DNA of 64,000 nucleotides from CADEED01 sp039930985 (GTDB lineage Bacteria; Pseudomonadota; Gammaproteobacteria; Steroidobacterales; Steroidobacteraceae). The position numbers and the translations under genes are program-made. This document shows positions 1 through 8,754 of the stretch, piece by piece. The stretch lies in the NCBI GenBank assembly GCA_039930985.1, contig JBDTSV010000111.1, forward strand, positions 1-64,000, read 5' to 3'. Below the pieces are notes generated by a model. That model was not told where the DNA came from. It searched no databases and was given only the letters and a program-made list of their open reading frames with translations. Numbering within the stretch: the stretch's first letter is position 1; each line of letters begins with the position of its first letter.

Positions 1-256
1 CGGCCACTTCCACGCCCTCCTTGCCGACGACTAGTTTGGTGTTGCCGCCGCCGGCGAGCACCAGCGCGGCGCGGCCGTTGGGGGCGGCGGGCACGTAGGC
101 GAAGACGCGCGGGTGGAAGACATCGCTGATGACGCGGTCGTGCACGGGCGCGGACGGATCTTCGAACACGAACTCGACAGGATCGCTGGGCAGCGGCTGG
201 CCGTCGTGGATGGGCCAGAGTGGCCACGAAGAGGACTCGTTGAGGTCGGCCGGCAT
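1..256 (-). CDS. Alpha/beta hydrolase (esterase-like), N-terminal part, cut by window edge
   Basis: About 85 codons of a gene that runs off the left edge of the window. The translation has an N-terminal SSWPLWP stretch and then a beta strand leading into LVLAGGGNTKL. This resembles acetyl-xylan-esterase or BD-FAE-like alpha/beta hydrolases, in which an LWP stretch precedes an oxyanion GGG motif. The GxSxG nucleophile and the rest of the catalytic triad would lie outside the window. I chose the ATG at 256; a TTG at 325 in the same frame would add 23 residues. The family call rests on a short stretch and is tentative. Confidence 0.5.
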   Translation of the reverse strand, partial: MPADLNESSSWPLWPIHDGQPLPSDPVEFVFEDPSAPVHDRVISDVFHPRVFAYVPAAPNGRAALVLAGGGNTKLVVGKEGVEVA

Positions 257-400
257 CCGCGGGCTCCGATGGAAGGAGCCGATCTTATCGGGATTAATGG
301 TTTTGTCGTCGCGGTCTGACTGCAATCAGCGGCATATGTGGGAACCACCATGCGACTCCGTCCGGCGTGTGCCATCGGCTGCCGAGCGCAGGCTCGTCGC

Positions 401-691
401 ATGTCACCCCCGCATCGTCGACAAGTTCTGCGCCTCGGCATCGGCACGTTGCTGGCGCTGTCGGCCGTGCCGTTCTTCGTGCGTTGGCCGCAGGCGCAGG
501 GTATCGGTGGCGGGCGCGTGATGTCACTGGCCGAGATGGAACGCGAGACGGCGGCTCGCAGCTTTCTGCGAACTGTCGCGCTGCCAGACGACTCGAGCTA
601 CACATTGATGGTGCCGGCGCCGAAGATCGACCCACTGCCAGAGCGCGAGCGGACCGATCGATTCACGACACCAGATCGGCCGGCTCGCTAG
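401..691 (+). CDS. Small exported protein with Tat-like signal, unknown function
   Basis: A 96-residue protein if the ATG at 401 is used. In-frame GTG 338 and ATG 350 would give 117 or 113 residues. The N-terminus has a twin-arginine-like segment, HRRQVLRLG, followed by a hydrophobic run (IGTLLALSAVPFFV), as in a Tat signal peptide or membrane anchor. The remaining about 65 residues are polar and match nothing I recognise. It is divergent from the hydrolase fragment on its left and convergent with the membrane protein on its right. No strong ribosome-binding site is visible, so its reality is uncertain. Confidence 0.4.
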   Translation: MSPPHRRQVLRLGIGTLLALSAVPFFVRWPQAQGIGGGRVMSLAEMERETAARSFLRTVALPDDSSYTLMVPAPKIDPLPERERTDRFTTPDRPAR

Positions 692-695
692 CTAG

Positions 696-1106
696 CTAGT
701 GGGTCGGCGGCTCTTGCAGCAGCATGGACAACATGCGGTGCTGTGTGCGGCAGCGATACGCAAATTGCCAGCGCGTGAACGCCAGCGCGGCAAGTTTTGC
801 GACTGCACCCAACATGAACGAAATTGCCAGCAGGGCCGCGAGCTCGCCGACCGCGCGCCAGTTGAGGATCGGGTTGTTGTAGAAAACCTTGAAGACGCCG
901 ACGACCAGCGCGAGAAACATCATGGCCGCGGCGGCCAGCGCCCCGCCGCGCTCCTTCAAGCTGTTGAGCTGGTCCTGCGCACCCGTGAGCGCGTGGCGCG
1001 TGAGCGCCGGGATCTCGAGTTGCAGCAGCTCGCGCGCGCGGAATCCATTCACGCGTGTATCGCGCGGCAGCTGTAGCAAGTCATCCAATGAATTGACTAC
1101 TCGCAT
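696..1106 (-). CDS. Two-helix inner-membrane protein, unknown function
   Basis: 136 residues. Two hydrophobic segments are clear: about residues 55-76 (LAAAAMMFLALVVGVF) and about 88-112 (VGELAALLAISFMLGAVAKL), separated by a short loop. The N-terminal about 50 residues are soluble. The start at ATG 1106 is well supported by AAGGAGG four bases upstream. A longer reading frame back to 1223 runs into a palindromic repeat and is unlikely to be used. I do not recognise the family. Confidence 0.7.
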   Translation of the reverse strand: MRVVNSLDDLLQLPRDTRVNGFRARELLQLEIPALTRHALTGAQDQLNSLKERGGALAAAAMMFLALVVGVFKVFYNNPILNWRAVGELAALLAISFMLGAVAKLAALAFTRWQFAYRCRTQHRMLSMLLQEPPTH

Positions 1107-1204
1107 GTAACCTCCTTGTCTGCTCGCGGCCGACAGTAGCGCTGCGAGTTGGGACAGGGCCTGCTTGGCAGCTGCGGACCAATCGTTGTGTGACAAATTC
1201 CCGC

Positions 1205-1247
1205 AAATGGGGACACTCCCCATTTCCTAGCAAAAGGGGTCAGACCT
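1205..1247. repeat. Palindromic intergenic repeat, copy 1
   Basis: Contains AATGGGGACACTCCCCATT, a near-perfect hairpin, followed by TCCTAGCAAAAGGGGTCAGA. The same block recurs in inverted orientation at 1784-1826, so the cupin gene between them is bracketed by inverted copies. Further copies occur at 17781-17803 (degenerate), 19348-19390 and 34589-34704. The form is that of a REP-like element; no transposase of the REP type is visible in the window. Confidence 0.8.
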
Positions 1248-1317
1248 TGGTCGCGTGCCGTTGCGCGCGGTGCCACGGTACTTTGGCAACGTTGCTCACC
1301 CGCGCTCAGGAATCCTC

Positions 1318-1767
1318 GTGAAATATCGCACCGCGTTTGCTGCCGCCGCGCTCGCCGCGGGTTCGTTTTTCGCCGGCGCTCTCTGGGCGCAGAAGCCCGG
1401 CCAGCCGTCGCTCGAAAGCCACATCTGGTCGGCCACCGACGCGCGCGTATCCAAGGGGTCCTGGGGTTCGATCTCGATCTACACCGAAGATGGTCAGCCG
1501 TCGGCCGGCACGAACTCGGTGCTGACGGCGGAGCTCACGTTTCTGCCGGGCAAGCAGCTACAGCCGCCGCATCAGCACGCCGACGAGGAATTTCAGTATG
1601 TCATCGAGGGGTCGGGCACCTGGTCGCTGAACGGCAAAGAGTCGCCGCTGAAGGCCGGCGACCTCATGTACTCGAAGCCGATGGACTGGCACGGCATCCG
1701 CAACTCGGGCGACGTGCCGATGCGGTTCTTCGTGTTCAAGTGGAAGGCGCGCGGCGCCGCGGAGTAG
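1318..1767 (+). CDS. Exported cupin-domain protein
   Basis: 149 residues from GTG 1318, which has an AGGA ribosome-binding site eight bases upstream; a frame back to 1255 exists but lacks one. Residues 1-24 form a signal peptide ending in LWAQ. The rest is a single cupin fold. Motif 1, HQHADEEFQYVIEG, supplies two His and a Glu metal ligand, and motif 2, near the C-terminus, contains the His of MDWHGIRN. Such small exported cupins bind a divalent metal; the substrate cannot be predicted. The gene is bracketed by inverted copies of the palindromic repeat. Confidence 0.85.
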   Translation: MKYRTAFAAAALAAGSFFAGALWAQKPGQPSLESHIWSATDARVSKGSWGSISIYTEDGQPSAGTNSVLTAELTFLPGKQLQPPHQHADEEFQYVIEGSGTWSLNGKESPLKAGDLMYSKPMDWHGIRNSGDVPMRFFVFKWKARGAAE

Positions 1768-1783
1768 ATAGTCCGCGGCGCCG

Positions 1784-1826
1784 AGGTCCGGCCCCATTTG
1801 CTAGGAAATGGGGAGTGTCCCCATTT
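1784..1826. repeat. Palindromic intergenic repeat, copy 2 (inverted relative to copy 1)
   Basis: Reads GAGGTCCGGCCCCATTTGCT then AGGAAATGGGGAGTGTCCCC. This is the reverse complement of the copy at 1205-1247 with a few changes. It lies between the convergent cupin and aquaporin genes and can form a hairpin on either strand. Confidence 0.8.
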
Positions 1827-1829
1827 TGG

Positions 1830-2516
1830 CTACTTCAGCCAACGCCACACTCCGCCGGCCATGACGGCGCCGACCACCGGCGCGACCCAGAACAGCCACA
1901 GCTGCTGCAGCGCCCAGCCGCCGACCAGCAACGCGGGACCCGTGCTGCGGGCCGGGTTCACGGACGTGTTGGTGATCGGAATGCTCACCAGGTGAATCAG
2001 CGTCAGCGCAAGACCGATGGCGAGCGGCGCAAATCCGGCGGGCGCGCGCGGGTCTGTTACGCCGAGGATTATCAACAGGAAGAAGAACGTCATCAGCACT
2101 TCGGTGATGAGCGCGCTGGTCTGCGAGTAGCCGCCCGGCGAGTGATCGCCGAATCCATTCGAAGCGAGGCCGCCAGCCAGCGCATCCGTGCCATTGCCGG
2201 AAGCGATGGTCGCGAGCAACCACGCGGCGAGCACCGCGCCAACCACCTGCGCAACGATGTAAGGCACCACGTCCGCGGGCTTCACGCGTCCGCCGGCCAG
2301 CAATCCGAGCGTGACCGCGGGATTGAAATGTCCGCCAGAGATGTGACCGACGGCATACGCCATGGTGACGACAGTGAGTCCGAACGCGAGCGACACGCCG
2401 ACGAGGCCGATGCCGACCTCCGGAAATTTCGCGGCCAGTACGGCACTGCCGCAGCCGCCGAATACGAGCCAGAACGTGCCTAACAACTCGGCGACGGAAC
2501 GCTTGAGAATGGGCAT
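1830..2516 (-). CDS. aqpZ: Aquaporin Z, water channel
   Basis: 228 residues, the usual AqpZ length. Six membrane helices and two half-helices carry the NPA boxes NPAVTLG (about residues 65-71) and NPARSTG (about 188-194). The stretch LIHLVSIPITNTSVNPARS has the His, Thr and Arg of the narrow selectivity filter of water-specific AqpZ, as opposed to glycerol channels. The start at 2516 has AGGGGAG upstream. It mediates fast water flux across the inner membrane. It sits alone between a palindromic repeat and a hairpin. Confidence 0.95.
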   Translation of the reverse strand: MPILKRSVAELLGTFWLVFGGCGSAVLAAKFPEVGIGLVGVSLAFGLTVVTMAYAVGHISGGHFNPAVTLGLLAGGRVKPADVVPYIVAQVVGAVLAAWLLATIASGNGTDALAGGLASNGFGDHSPGGYSQTSALITEVLMTFFFLLIILGVTDPRAPAGFAPLAIGLALTLIHLVSIPITNTSVNPARSTGPALLVGGWALQQLWLFWVAPVVGAVMAGGVWRWLK

Positions 2517-2586
2517 GAAAATCTCCCCTGCTTGTTTTTATCGGGCGAGGCACCTTACGCACGCCATATATAAGAGTAAATAGGCA

Positions 2587-2602
2587 AACCGGGGCCCCGG
2601 TT
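2587..2602 (-). terminator. Possible terminator of the DUF481 gene pair
   Basis: AACCGGGGCCCCGGTT is a perfect palindrome 15 bp downstream of the stop at 2617. On the minus strand it is followed by only a loose T-rich stretch (TGCCTATTTACTCTT), so termination is plausible but not certain. Confidence 0.45.
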
Positions 2603-2616
2603 GCTCAATGTCCCGA

Positions 2617-3153
2617 TTACATCTTCCGGCAGGTGATCTCACCGTCGAGCTTCACGCCGGTGGCCGTCTCGCCGCTGAAGCTCAGCAGCGCGCTGCTGCC
2701 CTGGGTCATGAGCTGCGTCTTCGCTTTGCCCGCCATCCCCCGGTTCGCACGCTCGGCTTTCTGATATGGCTCGAGCACGGCGTCGGGCCGGGTATCTATT
2801 TCGTAGGTGGTGCTGGCCGTGCCCTTCTTGGTCGCGCCCGCCTTCGTGTCCGCCACCACCAGTACGATCTGGATTTCGTTGGCGTGCTTCGCCTCGAGGC
2901 TCGGCATGTCGACCGACAACGATGAATTCTCCGACGACAACACCACGGACAGGCTCAGCGGCTTGTCGCCGAACGCGGCGATCACGCAGGCTTCCGTCGG
3001 CGCGAATGCGTACTTGCCGGCGTGCGGCCCGCCGCCAACGCTGATGCTGGCACTGCTGCCCACACCGGCCGGCGCTTGCGGCACCACGGGCTCGCCCGCG
3101 AGCACGACGGCCGCGCTCGACAAACCCGCTAACAAAATCCGCTTCATCTTCAC
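2617..3153 (-). CDS. Exported protein of unknown function, coupled to DUF481 gene
   Basis: 178 residues from GTG 3153 (an ATG follows two codons later). A short hydrophobic signal (ILLAGLSSAAVVLAG) opens the protein. The mature part has two Cys (one early, one four residues from the end) that could form a disulphide, and alternating beta-type sequence. The start codon overlaps the stop of the upstream DUF481 gene, so the two are translationally coupled and probably act together in the envelope. I do not recognise the family. Confidence 0.75.
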   Translation of the reverse strand: MKMKRILLAGLSSAAVVLAGEPVVPQAPAGVGSSASISVGGGPHAGKYAFAPTEACVIAAFGDKPLSLSVVLSSENSSLSVDMPSLEAKHANEIQIVLVVADTKAGATKKGTASTTYEIDTRPDAVLEPYQKAERANRGMAGKAKTQLMTQGSSALLSFSGETATGVKLDGEITCRKM

Positions 3154-3899
3154 TTGATGTTGTAGACCAGGTTGATGGTGGTGAGCAGGTCGGTGTCTTC
3201 GGCCAACGGCGGCGGATCGGTGTTGTAACGCACGCCGAAGCCGACAGCCAGCGCCAGCGTATCCGTCATGCTCACCTGCAGCGAGATGTCGTTTTGCACG
3301 GCGGTGTTGTCGGAGCCGGCTTCCACCAGCAACTTGTTGGTGATCTTGGTGTGCTCGTTGAAGCTGTGCTCGAAGTCCGAGCTCAGCGTGGCCACCGGAT
3401 CGCTTTCCACTTCGCCCTCGATGCGATCGATGACTTCGCCCGCATCCGTCTTCACCAGCGTTTCACTCTTGAGCCGCCGATAACCGGCGCCGAGCGAGGC
3501 CTGCAGCTTGGTCTTGGGGTTGTCGATGAACTTGTAGCTGGCGCCGGTGGACACCGTGGCCTGGTAAGCAAAACCGCTGAAGCGGTCCTGCTCGGCGCGC
3601 AGCGCGCCGAACCACGACAGCCGATCGTTGATCTTGAAATCGGCCTGGTACTTCGCCTCGTAGCGTTGCGCCGTCGCGAAAGCGGCGTTCTCGCCGTAGA
3701 GGGCGCCGACGAAGAACGCGTTGATCCACTTCTCGCTCTCGTGTTTGAGGTCGACCTTGGCGTTGGCCGACTTGGCCTCGGTGTTACCGCTGGACAGCAG
3801 CACGCCGAGCTCAGCCTTGCCGGTCCATTGCGCCTGCGCCGCGGGCGCCGCCAGCAACGCGGAAAACATCAAAGCCATCGACAGGATCTTGATTCGCAC
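3150..3899 (-). CDS. DUF481 outer-membrane beta-barrel protein (YdiY-like)
   Basis: 249 residues. The signal peptide, about residues 1-23, ends in APAAQAQ. The mature protein is a run of amphipathic beta strands with the DUF481 opening WTGKAELGVLLSSGNTEAKS and a C-terminal strand ending in an aromatic-containing LVYNIK, as expected for an outer-membrane barrel. The family includes the salt-induced YdiY of enterobacteria; its function is not established. The start codon is GTG. It is first in a two-gene unit with the exported protein at 2617-3153. Confidence 0.85.
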   Translation of the reverse strand: MRIKILSMALMFSALLAAPAAQAQWTGKAELGVLLSSGNTEAKSANAKVDLKHESEKWINAFFVGALYGENAAFATAQRYEAKYQADFKINDRLSWFGALRAEQDRFSGFAYQATVSTGASYKFIDNPKTKLQASLGAGYRRLKSETLVKTDAGEVIDRIEGEVESDPVATLSSDFEHSFNEHTKITNKLLVEAGSDNTAVQNDISLQVSMTDTLALAVGFGVRYNTDPPPLAEDTDLLTTINLVYNIK

Positions 3900-4027
3900 G
3901 GAGAGTCCCTTCTGCCATTGTTAGAGCGGCGGAAGTCTAGCGTTGGCGCGGGGCGCGCGCCTGCTCGCACGATCAGTTTGCGGAAATGTCTGACAGAATC
4001 TTCCCGCGTCGCGTCAAACCGGTGCGG

Positions 4028-4687
4028 TCAATTCAAATGGTAGTTGACCTTGGTGCCGGTCTGGCTCACGTATTTGAGCCGCACCAGCTCATCGATGAGC
4101 AGCGCCACGGTCTTGTCCCCGAGCTCGCCGCCATGTTGTTTGAAATAGCTGGCGATGGTCTGCGCAAGTTTCTTGCTGGTGGCGGGCTTGCCGCTCAGCG
4201 AATGCAGATGCTTGATGATGGGCGCGAGCTTTTCGGCGTGCGGCCGACGCGGGCTCGGCACATGCGGGGTGTGTTTGACCACACCCTTGGCGGGCACGGG
4301 CGCGCGCGGCACCACCTGCTTCGGAATCTCACCGATCGATTTCACCCGCTTGCAGGTGATGCCCCTGGCATGCAGGTATTCGATGAGCGGGTCGAAATCC
4401 GTGTCTTTCGACACGATGTGGATGGCCGCGCTCGGATCCTTCTCGAGAAGCCGGCCGATGTAGTACGCGATATGCATGTCGACGGCGTTCTTGCCGGTGC
4501 GCGAGATTTTCACGTACTCGGCATTGGCACCCAGCAGCTGCATCGAGTGCGAGAGTTCGAACGAGATGCGCCCTTTGGCCTGGGCGGCTCCCACGAACAC
4601 CTTGACCTTCACCGTCCCGTTGGCCAGCGCCGCGAGGCTGTCGGGTTGCACGTTTTCGAAATCGACGAGGATGTAGTTAGTGGGCAT
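4028..4687 (-). CDS. NYN/PIN-like nuclease domain protein
   Basis: 219 residues. Residues 1-120 form a PIN-like NYN fold. An N-terminal strand carries acidic residues (ILVDFENVQPDSL), a middle Asp lies in KNAVDMHIAYYIG, and the C-terminal Asp pair is in VSKDTDFDPLIEYL. These are positions that bind metal in this nuclease superfamily. The last about 70 residues look like a small winged-helix or HTH module (SKKLAQTIASYFK) that may bind RNA or DNA. Predicted to act on RNA in the cytoplasm. It is monocistronic. Confidence 0.8.
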   Translation of the reverse strand: MPTNYILVDFENVQPDSLAALANGTVKVKVFVGAAQAKGRISFELSHSMQLLGANAEYVKISRTGKNAVDMHIAYYIGRLLEKDPSAAIHIVSKDTDFDPLIEYLHARGITCKRVKSIGEIPKQVVPRAPVPAKGVVKHTPHVPSPRRPHAEKLAPIIKHLHSLSGKPATSKKLAQTIASYFKQHGGELGDKTVALLIDELVRLKYVSQTGTKVNYHLN

Positions 4688-4760
4688 GCCGGACCTTTAT
4701 CTGGGTTTCCGCGGCCGATTCTGCGCTTGTCGAACGGCAAAAGCTAAAACCATGTGGTCA

Positions 4761-5123
4761 TCAGAATTCGGAATATTTCTTGGCGCTGCCGCGTGACTTG
4801 TCCACCGGGTATTTCTGCGCATTGAGCTGGATTTTCTCCCTGGCCGCTTCGAGCAGATTGACGTCGAGCTTGTCGGCGAGCCGCACCAGGTAGTTCAGCA
4901 CGTCGGCCATTTCGTGCCGCACTTTCGCCAGTTCTTCGGGCGAAAGATTGCGCGACTGGTCTTCGGTCAGCCACTGAAAGCGCTCGAGCAGCTCGGCGGC
5001 CTCGACGGACAGCGCCGACGCCAGGTTCTTGGGGCTGTGGTACTGGTCCCAATCGCGTTCTTCGGCGAATTTGCGCAGCGCATCGCGGAGCTGCGTGAGG
5101 CCGTGCGCGTTCGGGACATTCAT
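4761..5123 (-). CDS. MazG-like nucleotide pyrophosphohydrolase
   Basis: 120 residues of the all-alpha NTP pyrophosphatase type (RS21-C6/iMazG, dCTPase-like). The metal-binding pattern is visible: VEAAELLERFQW on one helix and the partner ExxD in RHEMADVLNYLV on the next. These enzymes hydrolyse (d)NTPs to NMP and pyrophosphate and are thought to clean the pool of non-canonical nucleotides. A single MazG domain of this length is typical. Confidence 0.88.
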   Translation of the reverse strand: MNVPNAHGLTQLRDALRKFAEERDWDQYHSPKNLASALSVEAAELLERFQWLTEDQSRNLSPEELAKVRHEMADVLNYLVRLADKLDVNLLEAAREKIQLNAQKYPVDKSRGSAKKYSEF

Positions 5124-5178
5124 GCCATCACCTTAGTGGGGGCATTTCTGATTTGCCAGCAAATCAACAATGTCCACA

Positions 5179-5856
5179 TTAAATCGAGTTCTCCAGCGCT
5201 TCCTCGCCCAGCGGCTTGCGCCGCTTCACGCGGATGCTGTCGGCCCACTCCGCCGCGAAATCCCGCTGCATGGACCGATTGATCAGCGCCGTCACGATCA
5301 TGGCGATCAAAGCGCCGAGCGAAGCCAGCGCCATGTCCTTGTGCGCATCCCAGATGTCGCCCTGCGTGCCTAGATAGGCGGCGCCGAGATCCTTGCCCAC
5401 GGTTTCCGCGGCGCCCCACTCGATGAGCTCGTACAGCATGGACGTGGACATGGTGAGATCGAGCGGCAGGAAGTATCCCCAGAAGCCGCGCACGTTGCCG
5501 ATGCGCAGGAACATTTCGCGGATCGGGTAGGCGAGCAGCAGCCCGTACAGGAAATGCACCAGGCGATCGAAGTGATTGCGGCCGCCGGCGAGAAACGGCA
5601 GCCACTCCTGGTACGGCACCTTCGCATAGGTGTAGTGCGCGCCGAGCGCGTGAAACATCATGAACACGAAGATGCAGGTATAGGAGATGCGCGACAGCGG
5701 GAACGCTTTGCGCGTGAACAGCAGCAGCGCCAGGCCGAACACCACCAGCACGTTTTCCATGACCCAGTCGGCAAATTCGAGCGGCGAGATGGCCATGGCC
5801 ACCCACCAGACGGCGTAGATCACGCCCAAGGTCCACAGGTATGACTTACGCGACAT
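5179..5856 (-). CDS. DUF2238/YjdF-like integral membrane protein
   Basis: 225 residues with six to seven predicted membrane helices. Family hallmarks include the conserved ALGAHYTYAKVPYQEW stretch, the FDRLVHFLYGLLLAYP helix and YELIEWGAAE. The function of YjdF/DUF2238 proteins is not known. The start at 5856 lies inside the 3' end of the symporter gene (11-bp overlap) and has GGGGAG upstream, so the two genes are translationally coupled. Confidence 0.88.
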   Translation of the reverse strand: MSRKSYLWTLGVIYAVWWVAMAISPLEFADWVMENVLVVFGLALLLFTRKAFPLSRISYTCIFVFMMFHALGAHYTYAKVPYQEWLPFLAGGRNHFDRLVHFLYGLLLAYPIREMFLRIGNVRGFWGYFLPLDLTMSTSMLYELIEWGAAETVGKDLGAAYLGTQGDIWDAHKDMALASLGALIAMIVTALINRSMQRDFAAEWADSIRVKRRKPLGEEALENSI

Positions 5857-7267
5857 GATTTCTCCCCGCTCCGCCCTTCACAACGCGCTCCCAGTAGCTG
5901 GCGAGGTCGGCACGCAGCTCGGGCAGAAATAGATAGATTCCGATGATGTTGGGAATGGCCATGAGAAAACTGCACGAGTCGACGATGTTCACCACCTGGT
6001 CGATGGAGAACGTGGGCGCGACCGACAGCATGGTGCACAGGAACAACCGGTAAGCGACGCGGCTGCTCTTTTTCTCGGAAAACAGCCACGTCCACGCCTG
6101 CTCGCCGTAGTAGCCCCAGGCCAGCACGGTGGACAGCGCGAACAGCACCGCGACGATGGCGAGCACGGCCGGGAACCACGACACCACGGTGGCGAATGCG
6201 TCCGAAGTCAGCGAGATATCCGTATTCGAGCTGGTCTGTTGCACGCCGCTCACGACAATCACCAGCGCGGTGAGCAGACAGATGATGACGGTGTCGAGGA
6301 ACGGCTCCATCAACGCCGCAAAGCCCTGGGACATGGGCTCTTTGGTTCGCACCATGGCATGTGCCATGGGCGCGGAGCCGATGCCCGCCTCGTTGGCGAA
6401 CGCGGCGCGACGGAAACCGATGATCAGCGCGCCGATGAAGCCGCCGGCGACCGCGTGCGGCACGAAAGCCTCGCGCACGATGGTGACGAGAGCCGGCAGG
6501 ATGCGGGCGTAGTTCACGCCGAGCACGACCAGGCAGGCCACGATGTACAGCAGGCACATGAACGGCGAAAGCTTGTCAGTCCACTTCACGATGCGCCGCA
6601 CGCCACCAAACAACACGATGCCGATCCACACGGCGATCACAAGGCCGAAGACGAAGGCGTAGTCGAAACCGGTGACCGCCTGAACCTGTTTGTAGGCCTG
6701 GTTGACCTGGAAGATGGTTACCGAGCCGCCGACCGCGGCCACGCAGAAAAAGGCCGCCAGAAATTTCCCGAGCCGGGGCATGCCGCGGCGCTTGAGCGCC
6801 TCGTGCACGTAATACATCGCGCCGCCGGTCACTGTGCCGTCTTCGCGCACGCGCCGGTATTTCACCGAGAGCGTGACCTCGGCGAACTTCGTGCTCATGC
6901 CGAGAAAGCCCGCCAGCATCATCCACAGTGTGGCGCCCGGGCCGCCGACGGTGACGGCCACAGCCACGCCACCGATGCTGCCCAGGCCGACCGTACCGGA
7001 AACCGCCGTGCTCAGCGCCTGAAAAGGCGTGGCTTCGCCGGGGTGGTCGTGACTGGAATAGTCGCCGCGGATCACTCTTATCGAGTGACGGAATCCGCGC
7101 AGATTGATGAAGCGAAACGCCAACGTGCAGACGATGCTTCCAACGATGAGCCACACGACGATGAGCTGCAGATTCGCGCCCGCCACGGGCACGGAGAAGA
7201 ACACGACCTTGCCCAACCAGTCGGCGATCGGCGCGAGCCAGGAGTTGATGGTTTGGTCGACGGTCAC
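5846..7267 (-). CDS. Sodium:alanine/glycine symporter (AGCS family)
   Basis: 473 residues from GTG 7267. A longer frame to 7339 would overlap the divergent gene and begin with unrelated sequence. About 11 membrane helices. AGCS signatures are present: GTVGLGSIGGVAVAVTVGGP near the N-terminus, a substrate-site GGAMYYV region, and GFRRAAFANEAGIGSAPMAH in the middle, which matches the N-E-A-G-x-G-S motif of the family. Couples Na+ entry to uptake of alanine, glycine or similar small amino acids. It overlaps the downstream DUF2238 gene. Confidence 0.93.
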   Translation of the reverse strand: MTVDQTINSWLAPIADWLGKVVFFSVPVAGANLQLIVVWLIVGSIVCTLAFRFINLRGFRHSIRVIRGDYSSHDHPGEATPFQALSTAVSGTVGLGSIGGVAVAVTVGGPGATLWMMLAGFLGMSTKFAEVTLSVKYRRVREDGTVTGGAMYYVHEALKRRGMPRLGKFLAAFFCVAAVGGSVTIFQVNQAYKQVQAVTGFDYAFVFGLVIAVWIGIVLFGGVRRIVKWTDKLSPFMCLLYIVACLVVLGVNYARILPALVTIVREAFVPHAVAGGFIGALIIGFRRAAFANEAGIGSAPMAHAMVRTKEPMSQGFAALMEPFLDTVIICLLTALVIVVSGVQQTSSNTDISLTSDAFATVVSWFPAVLAIVAVLFALSTVLAWGYYGEQAWTWLFSEKKSSRVAYRLFLCTMLSVAPTFSIDQVVNIVDSCSFLMAIPNIIGIYLFLPELRADLASYWERVVKGGAGRNHVA

Positions 7268-7314
7268 GTTCTTCTTCGAATACCCTGTAGCGACGCAGTG
7301 TATCGGGGGGCAAG

Positions 7315-8754
7315 TTGTTTGTGCATGCACGTTTGGCATTAGCGCTGGCGCTGCTCGCCGTCTCGGGCGCGGCGAACGCCGACAGCCGTCGCTGGCAGCG
7401 CGTGCTCGTGGGCGAACGCAAAATCGGCCACGCCGAGATCACGCGCCGCGAGGAAGGCGGCCGGCTGCTCGAATCCGAACGCGTCGAGATTCAGCTGGGT
7501 GCACCCGGCCGGCGCGTGAGCTATCGCGTGAGCGTCGACACGGATAGCGCGCCGGACGGTGCGTTGCTGCGCATGAGGCGAGAGGTGAAGACGCGCGAGG
7601 GCCATTCGCTCATCGACGCCCACGTCGAGGGTGAAAACCTCGTCGTCGCCAATGGCGTGGGCCGCGCGATGAGCACGCAAACGCTCGTGGGCGCCGCGCC
7701 CGGCCTCAAGTCCGACTTGTTTGCGCACAGCTGGCTGGCCGCCGTCGCCCGTGACGAAGCGCGCGAACCGCTCTCATACAAGTCCTGGGATCCGGTGAAG
7801 CTCGCGGTGGTTGACGTGGAGCTCACGCGCAGAACGGACGACGGAACGGCGCGCGTCGAACGTCGCGTGCGCTCCGCGCGCCAGGTCACGGCCAGCCTGC
7901 TGCAAATCGACCCGGCGGGCGTGGTGGTGCGCGAATCCATGCGCATGGGTTCGCTCGAGCTCACATTCGTGGACAGCAGCGAAGCCGGCGCGCTGGCGAA
8001 AAGCGAGACGTTCGATCATGTGGGCGACCAGCTGCAGAAGTCCCCCTATCGCATTCCGACCAAGGACATGCGCGCCAAGATCCGCTACGGCTTCGACAAC
8101 CATGGGATGGCGCCGCCATTGCCAGCGGGCGCGGGCCAGCGCACCTGGAGCGACGGCCTCACTACCTATATCCAGGTGTGCGCTGAATGTGCATTGGATC
8201 CGGTGGCGCTTTCGGCCGACGAACGCCAGCGGGGATTACAGGCCACGCCATGGCTGCAATCCGCCGACGACAGACTGGCACGGCGCGCAGTCGCGCTCAC
8301 GGCCGGCGCCGGCGATGACGCCGCGAAGATGAGACGCCTGACCACCTTTGTTCGCGACCACATGTCGGTGGAGCACATCGACATGCTGGGTTACGGCACG
8401 GCACTCGAGGCGTACGACACCAAGCGCGGCGACTGCACCGAGTACGCCGTGCTGCTGGCGGCACTGGGACGGGCCGCCGGCATACCCACGCGCGTCGCCA
8501 TCGGCCGGGTGTACGCACGCCATTTCGAAGGGCACCGCCATGTGTTCGTGCCGCACGCCTGGGTGCAGGCGTGGACGGGAAGTGGCTGGCAGAGTTTCGA
8601 TGCGGCCATCGGGACTTTCGACAGTACCCACCTGGCATTCGCGGTCAGCTACGACGGCAGCCCGATGAATCATTCTGCCGGGGCGAATCTTGCGCATGAC
8701 CTGACGATGACCAGCGCGGCGCACGTGGTGCCGCGCAAAAGCGCGTCGAACTAG
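7315..8754 (+). CDS. Exported transglutaminase-like protein
   Basis: 479 residues from TTG 7315, which is preceded by GGGGGGCAAG; a GTG two codons later is an alternative. Signal peptide about residues 1-22. The first about 300 residues form a beta-rich N-terminal domain. The C-terminal transglutaminase-like core has the Cys-His-Asp triad: Cys374 in GDCTEYAVLL, His414 in PHAWVQAW and Asp429 in FDAAIG. Bacterial members of this fold are cysteine peptidases or amide-transfer enzymes; the substrate is unknown. It is divergent from the symporter gene. Confidence 0.85.
   Translation: MFVHARLALALALLAVSGAANADSRRWQRVLVGERKIGHAEITRREEGGRLLESERVEIQLGAPGRRVSYRVSVDTDSAPDGALLRMRREVKTREGHSLIDAHVEGENLVVANGVGRAMSTQTLVGAAPGLKSDLFAHSWLAAVARDEAREPLSYKSWDPVKLAVVDVELTRRTDDGTARVERRVRSARQVTASLLQIDPAGVVVRESMRMGSLELTFVDSSEAGALAKSETFDHVGDQLQKSPYRIPTKDMRAKIRYGFDNHGMAPPLPAGAGQRTWSDGLTTYIQVCAECALDPVALSADERQRGLQATPWLQSADDRLARRAVALTAGAGDDAAKMRRLTTFVRDHMSVEHIDMLGYGTALEAYDTKRGDCTEYAVLLAALGRAAGIPTRVAIGRVYARHFEGHRHVFVPHAWVQAWTGSGWQSFDAAIGTFDSTHLAFAVSYDGSPMNHSAGANLAHDLTMTSAAHVVPRKSASN

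Noticed and set aside
1106..1223. Longer start of the membrane protein gene at 1223
   Set aside because: The added residues are encoded by the palindromic repeat, and the ATG at 1106 has an excellent ribosome-binding site.
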